DNA from: Streptomyces sp. YPW6
Lineage (GTDB): Bacteria; Actinomycetota; Actinomycetes; Streptomycetales; Streptomycetaceae
Length of the DNA stretch: 64,000 nucleotides
NCBI RefSeq assembly: GCF_018866325.1
Contig: NZ_CP076457.1
Span: forward strand, 4,189,001-4,253,000
Reading direction: 5' to 3'
Part shown: positions 50,037-58,694 of the stretch, in pieces
How positions within the stretch are numbered: the stretch's first letter is position 1
Layout of the letters: each line of letters starts with the position of its first letter
Notes under the pieces: generated by a model
Database searches by the model: none
What the model was told of the DNA's origin: nothing
What the model saw: only the letters and a program-made list of their open reading frames with translations
Translations under genes and position numbers: made by a program

Positions 50037-50148
50037 CGGCTCACCATAGATTCACCATGGCGACTAAACGGGCATAACACCCCAATGGCGGCCCGGGTTG
50101 CGGTCAGCGGCGGTCCGGGCGGCGGCGCACCGCGGCAAGCCGCTCCCA

Positions 50149-50284
50149 CCGCCGTCGGACCGTGCCGCTCCCCGCTGCCGCGCGCACCGATCAACCGCCG
50201 TCGGACCGTGCCGCTCCCCGCTGCCGCGCGCACCGATCAACCGCCGTCGGACCGTGCCGCTCCCCGCCGCCGCGCGCACCGCTC
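50149..50284. repeat. 46-bp tandem repeat, three copies
   Basis: Copies begin at 50149, 50195 and 50241 (CCGCCGTCGGACCGTGCCGC...); the first two are identical over 46 bp and the third diverges near its end. They lie in the gap between the ClC and DUF368 genes. The open frames through them simply repeat the same amino acids and have no ribosome site. Confidence 0.9.
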
Positions 50285-50308
50285 AGGAGACCGGGCCCTC
50301 GCCCGAGG

Positions 50309-51286
50309 TCACGTACGGGCGTGCCGGCCGCGCTTCGGCGCGGCGGCGGACTCCTCCGCCTGCTTGCGCTGCGAGCGGTGCTCCACCACGAGAACGCCGA
50401 CGACCACGGCGGCGCCGAGCGCGAACAGGGCCAGACTCAGGCCGACCGAGCCGCTGGGCGCCAGCAGCCCGCGGTCGTCGTCCTGCCAGGGCCACAGCGC
50501 GCGCAGCGAACCGGCCATCAGGCCGGTCATCACGACCAGCGTCATGTGGTGGTGGTTCTCCAGCAGCCACTTCAGCAGCTTCACGAAGAGTGCGAGCCCC
50601 ACGACACAGCCCAGCGCGAAGGCGGCGAGATAGCCCAGGTCGCGCTCGTTGACGGCGTCGATCGTCGGCTCGTACAGCCCCATGGTCAGCAGCAGGAACG
50701 AGCCGGAGATCCCGGGCAGCACCAGCGCGCAGATCGCGATCGAGCCGGACAGCGCCACGATCACCGGGTGGGTGGGCATCTCGCCCGGCGGCAGCCCCGT
50801 CAGGGTGAAGGCGCCCGCCGCGACGACCGCGCAGAGCACGTAGTTCCCGACGGTCCAGCGCCTCCCGGAGCCGGAGTACGGCACCCAGAGAGAGGCCAGC
50901 ACCAGCCCGGAGAACAGGGCGTAGGCGGACTGGGGGTGCTCCTCCACCAGCGGCGCGATCAGTTTCGCCGCGAGCACCAGGGCCGCCGCCATGCCCACCA
51001 GCAGGGGAAGCAGGACCGCCCAGTCGACGTTCCTCAGCTCCTCCCTGGCGCGCGCGGACCCGCGGCCGCGCGGCAGGTCGGACGCGGCCATCCGCAGCGC
51101 GCTGGTGAGGTGACCGGCGCCGCCGATGAGCTTCTCGTACACGCCGGTGATCAGGGCGACGGTGCCGCCGCTGACGCCGGGGACGGCCTCCGCGGTGCCG
51201 ATGAGAGCGCCGCGGAAGGCGTTGAAGATGTGGTGGCCGGATGGCTTCGCCATGATCTCCTGTTTCGACTGTCGGCTCTCTGCCAT
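50309..51286 (-). CDS. popT: DUF368 undecaprenyl-phosphate translocase (PopT-like)
   Basis: Polytopic protein of 325 aa with the DUF368 domain. The signature re-entrant motifs are GTAEAVPGVSGGTVALITGVYEKLI near the N-terminus and ICALVLPGISGSFLLLTMGLYEPTIDAV in the middle. DUF368 proteins were shown in other bacteria to return undecaprenyl phosphate across the membrane for cell-wall and glycan synthesis. The extended C-terminus is basic (EHRSQRKQAEESAAAPKRGRHART). ATG 51286 is listed; ATG 51253 (MAKPSGHH) has a close AGGAG and is also plausible. Confidence 0.85.
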   Translation of the reverse strand: MAESRQSKQEIMAKPSGHHIFNAFRGALIGTAEAVPGVSGGTVALITGVYEKLIGGAGHLTSALRMAASDLPRGRGSARAREELRNVDWAVLLPLLVGMAAALVLAAKLIAPLVEEHPQSAYALFSGLVLASLWVPYSGSGRRWTVGNYVLCAVVAAGAFTLTGLPPGEMPTHPVIVALSGSIAICALVLPGISGSFLLLTMGLYEPTIDAVNERDLGYLAAFALGCVVGLALFVKLLKWLLENHHHMTLVVMTGLMAGSLRALWPWQDDDRGLLAPSGSVGLSLALFALGAAVVVGVLVVEHRSQRKQAEESAAAPKRGRHART

Positions 51287-51382
51287 GGTGCGGCTTCCGG
51301 CCGTTGAGGGGAGCAGGCGACCATCCTAGGCGGCGCGCCGCGGGGGCCGTACGAGGGAGGGGCGCCGGCCGCCGCCCTCCCC

Positions 51383-53083
51383 TCAGAACCCCCTGGTCCG
51401 CTTCGCCGCCCGGCGGCTCGCCCCGCCGATCGCGCCCGGCATCCCCATGAACAGCCGGGAGATCTCGCTCCCCAGGTTCACCCCGATCGCGATGGCCAGC
51501 GCCGTCGCGACCGCCGTCGACAGCGAGGTGAGCCCGGTGTCCAGCTCGTTCTGCGCCACGCCCAGCAGACCGAAGTACGTCGCCGAACCGGGCAGCAGCG
51601 GCCCGATCGCCGCCGTGATGTACGGCAGCGAGGAGTGGAACTGGTAGCGCGAGAACAGCTGGCCGAACAGGCCGACCAGCCCGGCCGCCACCGCCGTCGC
51701 CGCGACCGGCGAGATGTCCCCGGTCCGGGCCATCGCCCCGAAGATGATCCAGGCGACGCCGCCGTTCAGGGTGACCGCCAGCACCGTCGACCGCTCCTGC
51801 TGGAGCAGTACGGCGAAGGCCAGGCTCAGCGCCATCGACGCCAGGATCTGGACCACCGGCTCGTTGTACGGCGTGAACCGGGCATCGGGATTGAGCTGCG
51901 CCCCCAGCTGCAGCCCCAGGTACAGCACGATCAGCACGCCCACGACGATCCCGATGAAGAAGTACATGACTTCGAGCAGCCGGGCCGAGGCGGTGATGTA
52001 GTAACCGGTCAGCCCGTCCTGCACCCCTGCCACCAGCGCCCGCCCCGGCAGCAGCGCGAACAGCCCACCGGTGATCACCGCGGAGGGACGGATGTCCGTC
52101 GAGTGGGTCAGCGTCAGCGCCACCCCCATCGCGGCCGGCGGCATCGCGGCCACGGTGAACTGGTAGAACTCCGGCAGCCCGCGCCCGGCGCACAGCCACG
52201 CCAGCCGGTCGCCGAGCATCGCGCCCGCCGCCGCCACGGCGAACACCAGCAGCCCACCGCCGACCAGCACGGAGGCCGAACCGGCCAGCAGCCCGGCGGC
52301 CGCCGTCAACACCCAGCCCGGGTAGGGGTGGCGGTTACGGCGGATCTCCGCGAGCCGCCGGTAGGCCTCCTCCAGCGACACCTCGGTGTCCGTGCTGGTG
52401 ATGTCGTCGACCAGCCGGAACACCGCCGCCAGACGCGTGTAGTCGGTGCCCCGGCGGCGTACGGTACGGCTCGCCGTCACCGGGTCGTCGACCAGCGACG
52501 GCTGGTGCGAGATCGACAGCAGGGTGAACGTGACCGTCGGCTCGCTGCGGTCCAGGCCGTAGGACCGGGTCACCGCGAACATCGCCGCCTCGACGTCCTC
52601 GGCGCCCTCGCCGCCCGCCAGCAGCAGCTCCCCGATACGCAGGGTCAGGTCGAGCACACGCGGCACGGCCGGACCGGTGTCGTCGTCGGTGCGCTGGCTC
52701 GACTCCGCCGCCGGACGCTCCGTCACCGGCATCCGCAGCATCGTGCGCATCCGGTCCTGCCAGGGCGCCTCCTTGGTCAGCTTGACCATCGGAATGCCCT
52801 GCGCCGGAGTGAAGGCGGGCGGCGACTGCTGGGCCCGGTACGTGCTGGGCGGGGTGAAAGCGGAACTCAGCGTGTCGGAGTTCGGCCCGCCCCCGGAGCC
52901 GCCGCCCGACCCGGCCGGAACGTGCGGCTCCGGCTGCACCCCGGTCGGGATCGCGAACTCCGACGTCGGATGGTCCTCCTCGGGCGGTGACACCGGATAC
53001 ATCGTCCCGGCAGGCGGAGCGAAAGCGCTCCGCGCCTCGTCGGACTGGGGCTTCTGGTCCTCAGGACCGCCCGATTCCGCCAC
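51383..53083 (-). CDS. Threonine/serine exporter family protein (ThrE-like)
   Basis: Membrane protein of 566 aa. Residues 1-145 are a disordered, Pro/Gly/Ser-rich cytoplasmic tail. The ThrE soluble domain follows (LDLTLRIGELLLAGGEGAEDVEAAMFAVTRSYGLDRSEPTVTFT), then about ten helices in two groups (ThrE plus ThrE_2-like), including YFFIGIVVGVLIVLYLGLQLG and LPYITAAIGPLLPGSATYFGLLGVAQ. C. glutamicum ThrE exports L-threonine and L-serine; the substrate here is inferred from the family. The GTG start lies 29 bp after nothing coding, with 190 bp to ppa upstream. Confidence 0.85.
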   Translation of the reverse strand: MAESGGPEDQKPQSDEARSAFAPPAGTMYPVSPPEEDHPTSEFAIPTGVQPEPHVPAGSGGGSGGGPNSDTLSSAFTPPSTYRAQQSPPAFTPAQGIPMVKLTKEAPWQDRMRTMLRMPVTERPAAESSQRTDDDTGPAVPRVLDLTLRIGELLLAGGEGAEDVEAAMFAVTRSYGLDRSEPTVTFTLLSISHQPSLVDDPVTASRTVRRRGTDYTRLAAVFRLVDDITSTDTEVSLEEAYRRLAEIRRNRHPYPGWVLTAAAGLLAGSASVLVGGGLLVFAVAAAGAMLGDRLAWLCAGRGLPEFYQFTVAAMPPAAMGVALTLTHSTDIRPSAVITGGLFALLPGRALVAGVQDGLTGYYITASARLLEVMYFFIGIVVGVLIVLYLGLQLGAQLNPDARFTPYNEPVVQILASMALSLAFAVLLQQERSTVLAVTLNGGVAWIIFGAMARTGDISPVAATAVAAGLVGLFGQLFSRYQFHSSLPYITAAIGPLLPGSATYFGLLGVAQNELDTGLTSLSTAVATALAIAIGVNLGSEISRLFMGMPGAIGGASRRAAKRTRGF

Positions 53084-53273
53084 CGCTCGACCTCGTTCCT
53101 GCTCGACTGCACGTCATGGGGGGTGGCCCCGCCGCACGTCTGCCCAGTATGGCCACCGGCATGGCCCCGCACGCGCGGAACTGCGGGCAGCGGAACGGGC
53201 GGCACACCCGTGAAGGTGTACCGCCCGTTCGCAGACGGCCGTCCGGCTCACAAACGGAACCGGAAGAGGGACG

Positions 53274-53768
53274 TCAGTGCGCGCCGCCCTGCGCCTCAAG
53301 ACGCTTGTAGGAGGCCTCGATCTCGGCCTCCGCCTCGGCGCGGCCGACCCAGTCCGCGCCCTCGACGGACTTGCCCGGCTCCAGGTCCTTGTAGACCTCG
53401 AAGAAGTGCTGGATCTCCAGGCGGTCGAACTCCGACACGTGGTGGATGTCGCGCAGGTGCTCCACGCGCGGGTCCGACGCCGGGACGCAGAGCAGCTTGT
53501 CGTCGCCGCCCGCCTCGTCGGTCATCCGGAACATGCCGATGGCGCGGCACTTGATGAGGCAACCGGGGAAGGTCGGCTCGTCCAGGATGACCAGCGCGTC
53601 CAGCGGGTCGCCGTCCTCGCCGAGGGTGTTCTCGACGAAGCCGTAGTCGGCCGGGTAGCTGGTCGAGGTGAAGAGTCGACGGTCCAGGCGGATCCGACCG
53701 GTCTCGTGGTCCACCTCGTACTTGTTCCGCGAACCCTTCGGGATCTCGATGGTGACGTCGAACTCCAC
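53274..53768 (-). CDS. ppa: Inorganic pyrophosphatase
   Basis: Family I Mg-dependent PPase of 164 aa that hydrolyses pyrophosphate and drives biosynthesis. All signature parts are visible: EIPKGSRNKYEVDHETGRIRLDR, YPADYGFVENTLGEDGDPLDALV with the DxxxxD metal-binding region, and HHVSEFDRLEIQHFFEVYKDLEPGK. The GTG at 53768 is the start because GAGGAG lies just upstream; other frames extending to 54194 are not supported. It is divergent from the carboxypeptidase gene. Confidence 0.96.
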   Translation of the reverse strand: MEFDVTIEIPKGSRNKYEVDHETGRIRLDRRLFTSTSYPADYGFVENTLGEDGDPLDALVILDEPTFPGCLIKCRAIGMFRMTDEAGGDDKLLCVPASDPRVEHLRDIHHVSEFDRLEIQHFFEVYKDLEPGKSVEGADWVGRAEAEAEIEASYKRLEAQGGAH

Positions 53769-53854
53769 GGGTGGCTCCTCCATGATCAACACATACGACT
53801 GGTGGTTAAGTGTCCCCCACGCAGAAGTGTGCTCGCGAAAGGGGCTGGTCAGCG

Positions 53855-55330
53855 GTGACCGAACAGGTGGAAGAACCGTCGATGCGCCCCTCGGACCCGC
53901 GGGGCGGGCCGAAGATCCTGACGAGGAAGCGCAGCGGTGCGTACACCTGGCAGGTGATCGCAGGCTCCGCAGCGCTCGGCCTGGTCGTCGCCGCCGGCGC
54001 CGTCCTCGCCGCCGGCCCCTGGGACAACGGTCAGCGTAAGGCCGAGCGGGCGCTGGCAGCCGCCGGTGACCGCACAGGTGGCGCACATCACGGGCGCCCC
54101 ACGCCCGACGGCCCCCGCCCGGCCCCCAGCGCCCCGGCCGTCCTGCCCGCCCTCGGCACCACCACCCGTGACGCCCCCCGGGACCCCGCCGCACTCCGCG
54201 ACACCCTCGCCCCGCTCATCGGCGCGCCCGAACTGGGGGACAAGGTCGCCGCGTCCGTCGTCGACACCGCCACCGGCGAGCAGCTGTACGGGCGGGGGGC
54301 CACCACCCCGATGACCCCGGCCTCCACGATCAAGATCGCCACCGCCACCGCGGCCCTCTCGGTCCTCGGGCCCGACCACCGCATCGCGACCACCGCCGTG
54401 CTGTCCCCCGACTCCCGCACCCTCACCCTCGTCGGCGGCGGCGACCCCACCCTCAGCAGGGCGGCCCTGCGCGCGATGGCCGCCGACACCGCCGACGCCC
54501 TGCGCGAGGAGGACCGGGACTCCGTTCGGCTCAGGTACGACGTCTCCCGCTACGCCGGCCCCGTACTCCACCCGATCGGCCCCAACGAGAACCTCGCACC
54601 CGTCACCGCCCTGATGGTCGACGAGGGCCGCGCCGACGACACGGACCGGGGCCCCGCCCCGCGCACCGACGACCCCGCGGGCGACGCCGCCCGCACCTTC
54701 GCCGCGGCGCTGAGGAAGGCGGGCGTCGAGGTCACCGGCGCCCCCGGCGAGGCCCGCGCGGCCGACGAGGCCCGCACCGTCGCCACCCACCGCTCGGCCC
54801 CGCTCTCCGCCCTCGTCGAACGCACCCTCACCAACAGCGACAACGACCTCGCCGAGGCCCTCGCCCGGCAGACCGCCATCGCCAAGGGGGAGAGCGCCTC
54901 GTTCGCCGGGGCCCGCCGCGCCGTCACCAACGAGCTGAAGAAGCTGGAGCTCCCGGTCGCGGGCGCCCGCTTCGCCGACGGCAGCGGCCTGGACCGCGAG
55001 GACCGGGTCACCCCCGCCCTCCTCACCGCGCTCCTCGCCCGGGTCGCCGACCCCGACCGCCCCGGACTCCGCCCCGTCCTCACCGGCCTCCCGGTCGCCG
55101 GCTTCAGCGGCACCCTCGGCGGCCGCTACGCGCCCGACGCCGACGGCACCGGACTGATCCGCGCCAAGACCGGCACGCTCAGGGGCGTGAACTCCCTCGC
55201 AGGCACCGTCGTGGACCGCCGGGGCCGGCTGCTCGCCTTCGCCTTCCTCGCTTCCGGCAGCCGCCACGCGGCCGAGGCCGAACCCGCCCTCGACGCCCTG
55301 GCCACCGCACTCGCCGGCACAGGCGGCTGA
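53855..55330 (+). CDS. dacB: D-alanyl-D-alanine carboxypeptidase (class C PBP, S13)
   Basis: Peptidoglycan-trimming penicillin-binding protein of 491 aa. An N-terminal cytoplasmic tail with a basic patch precedes one membrane anchor (WQVIAGSAALGLVVAAGAVLAAG). A Pro/Ala linker leads to the S13 domain with all three motifs: SxxK in PASTIKIATA (~157), SxN in TNSDNDLAEALA (~328) and KTG in IRAKTGTLRGVNS (~438). It removes terminal D-Ala or cleaves cross-links outside the membrane. GTG 53855 chosen (GGGGCTGG upstream); a GTG at 53810 is in frame. The order ppa-dacB-zincin-tilS-hpt-ftsH is conserved in Streptomyces. Confidence 0.9.
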   Translation: MTEQVEEPSMRPSDPRGGPKILTRKRSGAYTWQVIAGSAALGLVVAAGAVLAAGPWDNGQRKAERALAAAGDRTGGAHHGRPTPDGPRPAPSAPAVLPALGTTTRDAPRDPAALRDTLAPLIGAPELGDKVAASVVDTATGEQLYGRGATTPMTPASTIKIATATAALSVLGPDHRIATTAVLSPDSRTLTLVGGGDPTLSRAALRAMAADTADALREEDRDSVRLRYDVSRYAGPVLHPIGPNENLAPVTALMVDEGRADDTDRGPAPRTDDPAGDAARTFAAALRKAGVEVTGAPGEARAADEARTVATHRSAPLSALVERTLTNSDNDLAEALARQTAIAKGESASFAGARRAVTNELKKLELPVAGARFADGSGLDREDRVTPALLTALLARVADPDRPGLRPVLTGLPVAGFSGTLGGRYAPDADGTGLIRAKTGTLRGVNSLAGTVVDRRGRLLAFAFLASGSRHAAEAEPALDALATALAGTGG

Positions 55331-55432
55331 GGCCGGGGCCGCGCCCGAAGAGCGGTGCGCGGGGCGCCCCGCCGGCCGGACCCGGCCGGCAAGACCCCAC
55401 CAAGGGACGACGGGCTCACGTACGGTTGACGC

Positions 55433-56566
55433 ATGACGAGCATCGGTGGTGCCCAGATGGTCGACTGGAATCTCGCGGTGGCGACCGCGACCCGGCTCGT
55501 GCGGCCCGGACCCGACATCAGCCGCGAGGAGGCCCGCGCCGTCGTCGCGGAGCTCCGGCGGCACGCCAAGGCCTCCGAGGAGCACGTACGCCTCTTCACC
55601 CGGATGATCCCCGAGGGCGCCGAACCCGAGGACACCCCCGTCCTCGTCGTCGACCGCCCCGGCTGGATCAGGGCCAACGTCGCCGGCTTCCGCGAACTCC
55701 TCCATCCCCTGCTCGCCAAGATGGAGAGCCGCCGCTCCGGCGGGCCCGGCGGCGCCGTCCTCGGCGCGGTCGGCGGCAAGGTCACCGGCGTCGAGCTGGG
55801 CATGCTGCTGTCGTTCCTCGCCTCCCGGGTGCTCGGCCAGTACGAGACGTTCGCCCCCGCCACCAGGGAACTGCCCGCCTCCGCGAACGGCGGCGGCCGG
55901 CTCCTCCTCGTCGCTCCCAACATCGTCCACGTCGAACGCGAGCTGGACGTCGACCCCCACGACTTCCGGCTCTGGGTCGCCCTCCACGAGGAGACCCACC
56001 GGACCCAGTTCACCGGCGTGCCCTGGCTCCGCGACCACCTCCGGGGCGAGATCCAGACGTTCCTCGACGAGACCGACGTCGACCCGGCGACCTTCCTGGA
56101 ACGCCTCCGCGAGGCCGCCCAGTCCCTCTCCGGCGGCCGCCCCGAGGGCGAACGGGGCGAGAGCGACGGCCGCAGCCTTGTCGACATCGTCCAGACCCCC
56201 GCCCAGCGCGAGGTCCTCGGCCGCCTCACGGCCGTCATGTCCCTCCTCGAAGGACACGCCGACTACGTCATGGACGGCGTCGGCCCCGACGTCGTGGGCT
56301 CCGTCTCCGAGATCCGCGAGAAGTTCCAGCGCCGCCGCGCCCAGGGCGCCGGCCGCCTCGACCAGGCCCTGCGCAAGCTCCTCGGCCTCGACGCCAAGCT
56401 CCGCCAGTACAAGGACGGCGAGAAGTTCGTGACGTCGGTCGTCGACGAGGTCGGCATGGACGGCTTCAACCGCGTGTGGACCTCGCCCAACACCCTCCCC
56501 ACCAAGGCCGAGATCGCCCGGCCCGCCGACTGGGTCGCCCGCGTGCACCGCAAGGCCGAATCCTGA
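55433..56566 (+). CDS. Zincin-like metallopeptidase family protein (F420-associated)
   Basis: Soluble protein of 377 aa from the actinobacterial family often labelled zinc-dependent metalloprotease or coenzyme F420 biosynthesis associated. The zinc motif is LWVALHEETHRTQF near residue 185; further conserved parts are LLVAPNIVHVERELDVDPHDF and LTAVMSLLEGHADYVMDGVG, where EGHADYVMD may give a third ligand. No protease activity is proven for the family. The ATG at 55433 is 6 bases after TACGGT, so leaderless. It lies between dacB and tilS. Confidence 0.85.
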   Translation: MTSIGGAQMVDWNLAVATATRLVRPGPDISREEARAVVAELRRHAKASEEHVRLFTRMIPEGAEPEDTPVLVVDRPGWIRANVAGFRELLHPLLAKMESRRSGGPGGAVLGAVGGKVTGVELGMLLSFLASRVLGQYETFAPATRELPASANGGGRLLLVAPNIVHVERELDVDPHDFRLWVALHEETHRTQFTGVPWLRDHLRGEIQTFLDETDVDPATFLERLREAAQSLSGGRPEGERGESDGRSLVDIVQTPAQREVLGRLTAVMSLLEGHADYVMDGVGPDVVGSVSEIREKFQRRRAQGAGRLDQALRKLLGLDAKLRQYKDGEKFVTSVVDEVGMDGFNRVWTSPNTLPTKAEIARPADWVARVHRKAES

Positions 56567-56632
56567 CCCTCCTGGCCCACGGACCGCCCCGCCGGACCGA
56601 TATTCGCCCCCCAATCACCCATCCGAGGGACC

Positions 56633-56704
56633 ATGGAGGCCCGGGAAGGCGTGCAATGCTCGATGAACAGCCTGACTCTGTCACCATCGACGCACTCTGA
56701 GTGA
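56633..56704 (+). CDS. Candidate small ORFs upstream of tilS (23 aa; nested 14 aa in another frame)
   Basis: ATG 56633 has GAGGGACC directly upstream and encodes a 23-residue peptide ending THSE. A second ATG at 56656, in a different frame, has GGGAAGG upstream and encodes a 14-residue peptide (MLDEQPDSVTIDAL) ending at 56700. Both stop about 60 bp before tilS. Either could be a leader peptide or an unused start; there is no homology evidence. Confidence 0.3.
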   Translation: MEAREGVQCSMNSLTLSPSTHSE

Positions 56705-56763
56705 CGGGACTCACGCGTTCCGGCGCTCGACGCTCCTCCCGAACTCCACGAAGGGCACCGGAC

Positions 56764-57876
56764 ATGGGTCCCCATCCTGCGGTCGCGGCGATACGCCTGG
56801 CGGTCCGCCGCGTACTCCACGACGTCATCACCGACTGCCGGCGGAACGCCGGCCCCGACCGGCCCGCCGAAGCGGCCAGGCGCCCCGCGCACGCCGCCGG
56901 CTCCCCCTGTGCCGAGGCCGGCGCCGCGGGCGGCTCCCGCACCGCCCTCCCCGAACGGCCCCGCACCCCGCTCGTCCTGGTCGCCTGCTCCGGCGGCGCC
57001 GACTCCATGGCGCTCGCCTCCGCGCTCGCCTTCGAAGCCCGCAAACTCGACGTCCGGGCCGGGGGCGTCACCGTCGACCACAACCTCCAGCCGGGCTCCG
57101 GGCTCCGCGCCGCCGAGGTCGTCACCCGGCTCGCCGCCATGGACCTCGACCCCGTCGAGGCCGTCGCCGTGCACGTCGGACGCGAGGGCGGCCCCGAGGC
57201 CGCCGCCCGCGACGCCCGCTACGCCGCGCTGGACGCCGCCGCCGAACGCCACGGCGCCGCCGCCGTCCTGCTCGGCCACACCCGCGACGACCAGGCCGAG
57301 ACGGTCCTCCTCGGCCTCGCCCGCGGCTCCGGCATCCGCTCGCTCTCCGGCATGGCAGCCGCCTCCGGGCCGGCCGGCCGCTACCGCCGCCCCTTCCTCC
57401 AGCTCGACCGGCAGACCGTCCGCAAGGCCTGCCTGGTCCAGTCGATCCCCGTCTGGGACGACCCGCACAACATCGACCCCGCCTACACCCGCTCCCGGCT
57501 CCGCCACGAAGGGCTGCCCGCCCTGGAGAAGGCGCTCGGCAAAGGCGTCGTCGAAGCTCTCGCCCGCACCGCCCAGCTCTCCCGCGACGACGCCGACGCG
57601 CTGGACACCTGGGCCGCCGAGGCCGAGCTGTCCGTACGCGACGAGGCCGGCCGTCTGGAGTGCGCCGCGCTGTACGCCCTGCCCCCCGCGGTACGCCGCC
57701 GGGTGCTGCGCCGCGCCCTGATCGAGGCCGGCGCGCCCGCCGGCTCCCTCTTCGCCCGGCACCTCGAAGAAGTCGACCGGCTGATCACCGGCTGGCGCGG
57801 CCAGCGGGCCATCAACCTGCCCGGCCGCGTCGAGGCGCTGCGGCAGGGTGGCAGACTGGTCATTCGGCAGAGCTGA
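56764..57876 (+). CDS. tilS: tRNA(Ile)-lysidine synthase
   Basis: Modifies the wobble cytidine of tRNA-Ile(CAU) to lysidine with ATP and lysine, which changes both charging and codon reading. The 370-aa protein has the PP-loop CSGGADSMALASAL near residue 76, the GHTRDDQAETVLLGLARGSGIRSLSGM lysine/ATP motif, and a C-terminal specificity domain. About 50 residues before the PP-loop are Ala/Pro-rich and probably disordered. ATG 56764 follows GAAGGGC; an upstream GTG at 56701 is in frame. Confidence 0.92.
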   Translation: MGPHPAVAAIRLAVRRVLHDVITDCRRNAGPDRPAEAARRPAHAAGSPCAEAGAAGGSRTALPERPRTPLVLVACSGGADSMALASALAFEARKLDVRAGGVTVDHNLQPGSGLRAAEVVTRLAAMDLDPVEAVAVHVGREGGPEAAARDARYAALDAAAERHGAAAVLLGHTRDDQAETVLLGLARGSGIRSLSGMAAASGPAGRYRRPFLQLDRQTVRKACLVQSIPVWDDPHNIDPAYTRSRLRHEGLPALEKALGKGVVEALARTAQLSRDDADALDTWAAEAELSVRDEAGRLECAALYALPPAVRRRVLRRALIEAGAPAGSLFARHLEEVDRLITGWRGQRAINLPGRVEALRQGGRLVIRQS

Positions 57877-57968
57877 CGCGCGAGCGGCTGAAGTGCAGAC
57901 GAACCGCCGCCGGCCCGGGCACCCCGGACCGGCGGGCCGGGCCGTCGGCAGCACAGAAAGAGACGTGG

Positions 57969-58523
57969 GTGAACGAGAAGGACATGGGTACCGACCTTCA
58001 GTCGGTGCTCCTCACCAAGGAAGAGATCGACGCGAAGCTCGTCGAGCTGGCCGCGAAGATCGACGCGGAGTACGCGGGCAAGGACCTGCTGATCGTCGGC
58101 GTCCTCAAGGGCGCGGTGATGGTCATGGCGGACCTGGCGCGCGCGCTGTCCACCCCCGTCACGATGGACTGGATGGCCGTCTCCTCGTACGGGGCGGGCA
58201 CCCAGTCCTCCGGCGTCGTGCGGATCCTCAAGGACCTCGACACCGACATCAAGGGCAAGCACGTCCTGATCGTCGAGGACATCATCGACTCCGGGCTGAC
58301 GCTGTCCTGGCTGCTGTCCAACCTGGGCTCCCGGGAGCCGGCCTCGCTGGAGGTCTGCACCCTGCTCCGCAAGCCGGACGCGGCGAAGGTCGCGATCGAC
58401 GTGAAGTGGATCGGGTTCGACATCCCCAACGAGTTCGTCGTCGGCTACGGGCTGGACTACGCGGAGAAGTACCGCAACCTCCCCTTCGTCGGCACGCTGG
58501 CCCCGCACGTCTACGGCGGCTGA
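57969..58523 (+). CDS. hpt: Hypoxanthine phosphoribosyltransferase
   Basis: Purine-salvage enzyme of 184 aa that joins hypoxanthine or guanine to PRPP. The PRPP-binding signature HVLIVEDIIDSGLTLSWL is near residues 98-115. Other family segments are LLIVGVLKGAVMVMADLARAL and the base-contact WIGFDIPNEFVVGYGLDYAEKYRNLPFVG. GTG 57969 follows AAAGAG; ATG 57984 is an alternative. The tilS-hpt-ftsH order is widely conserved in Gram-positive bacteria. Confidence 0.95.
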   Translation: MNEKDMGTDLQSVLLTKEEIDAKLVELAAKIDAEYAGKDLLIVGVLKGAVMVMADLARALSTPVTMDWMAVSSYGAGTQSSGVVRILKDLDTDIKGKHVLIVEDIIDSGLTLSWLLSNLGSREPASLEVCTLLRKPDAAKVAIDVKWIGFDIPNEFVVGYGLDYAEKYRNLPFVGTLAPHVYGG

Positions 58524-58694
58524 CCCCCGGGGAACCCTCACCGCCTCCGGGCCGTTGGAGCTTCGAAAGCAGGTTTCTCCGCTGCACCCAGCGGTCGCGG
58601 GTGCCCATGCTGAGGTACCGTCCGAAGAACACTCTTTTCAAACAGCAGCATTTACCTACGGGCAGGAGGGACGGGGCGTCTTCGCTCCGTGTGG

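Noticed and set aside
50149..50284. CRISPR-like array
   Set aside because: The 46-bp units are contiguous with no unique spacers and there are no cas genes; it is a simple tandem repeat.
53849..56614. 921-residue minus-strand open frame
   Set aside because: It is antisense to dacB and the zincin gene, is dominated by Gly/Ala/Glu/Val, and shows no motif or ribosome site.
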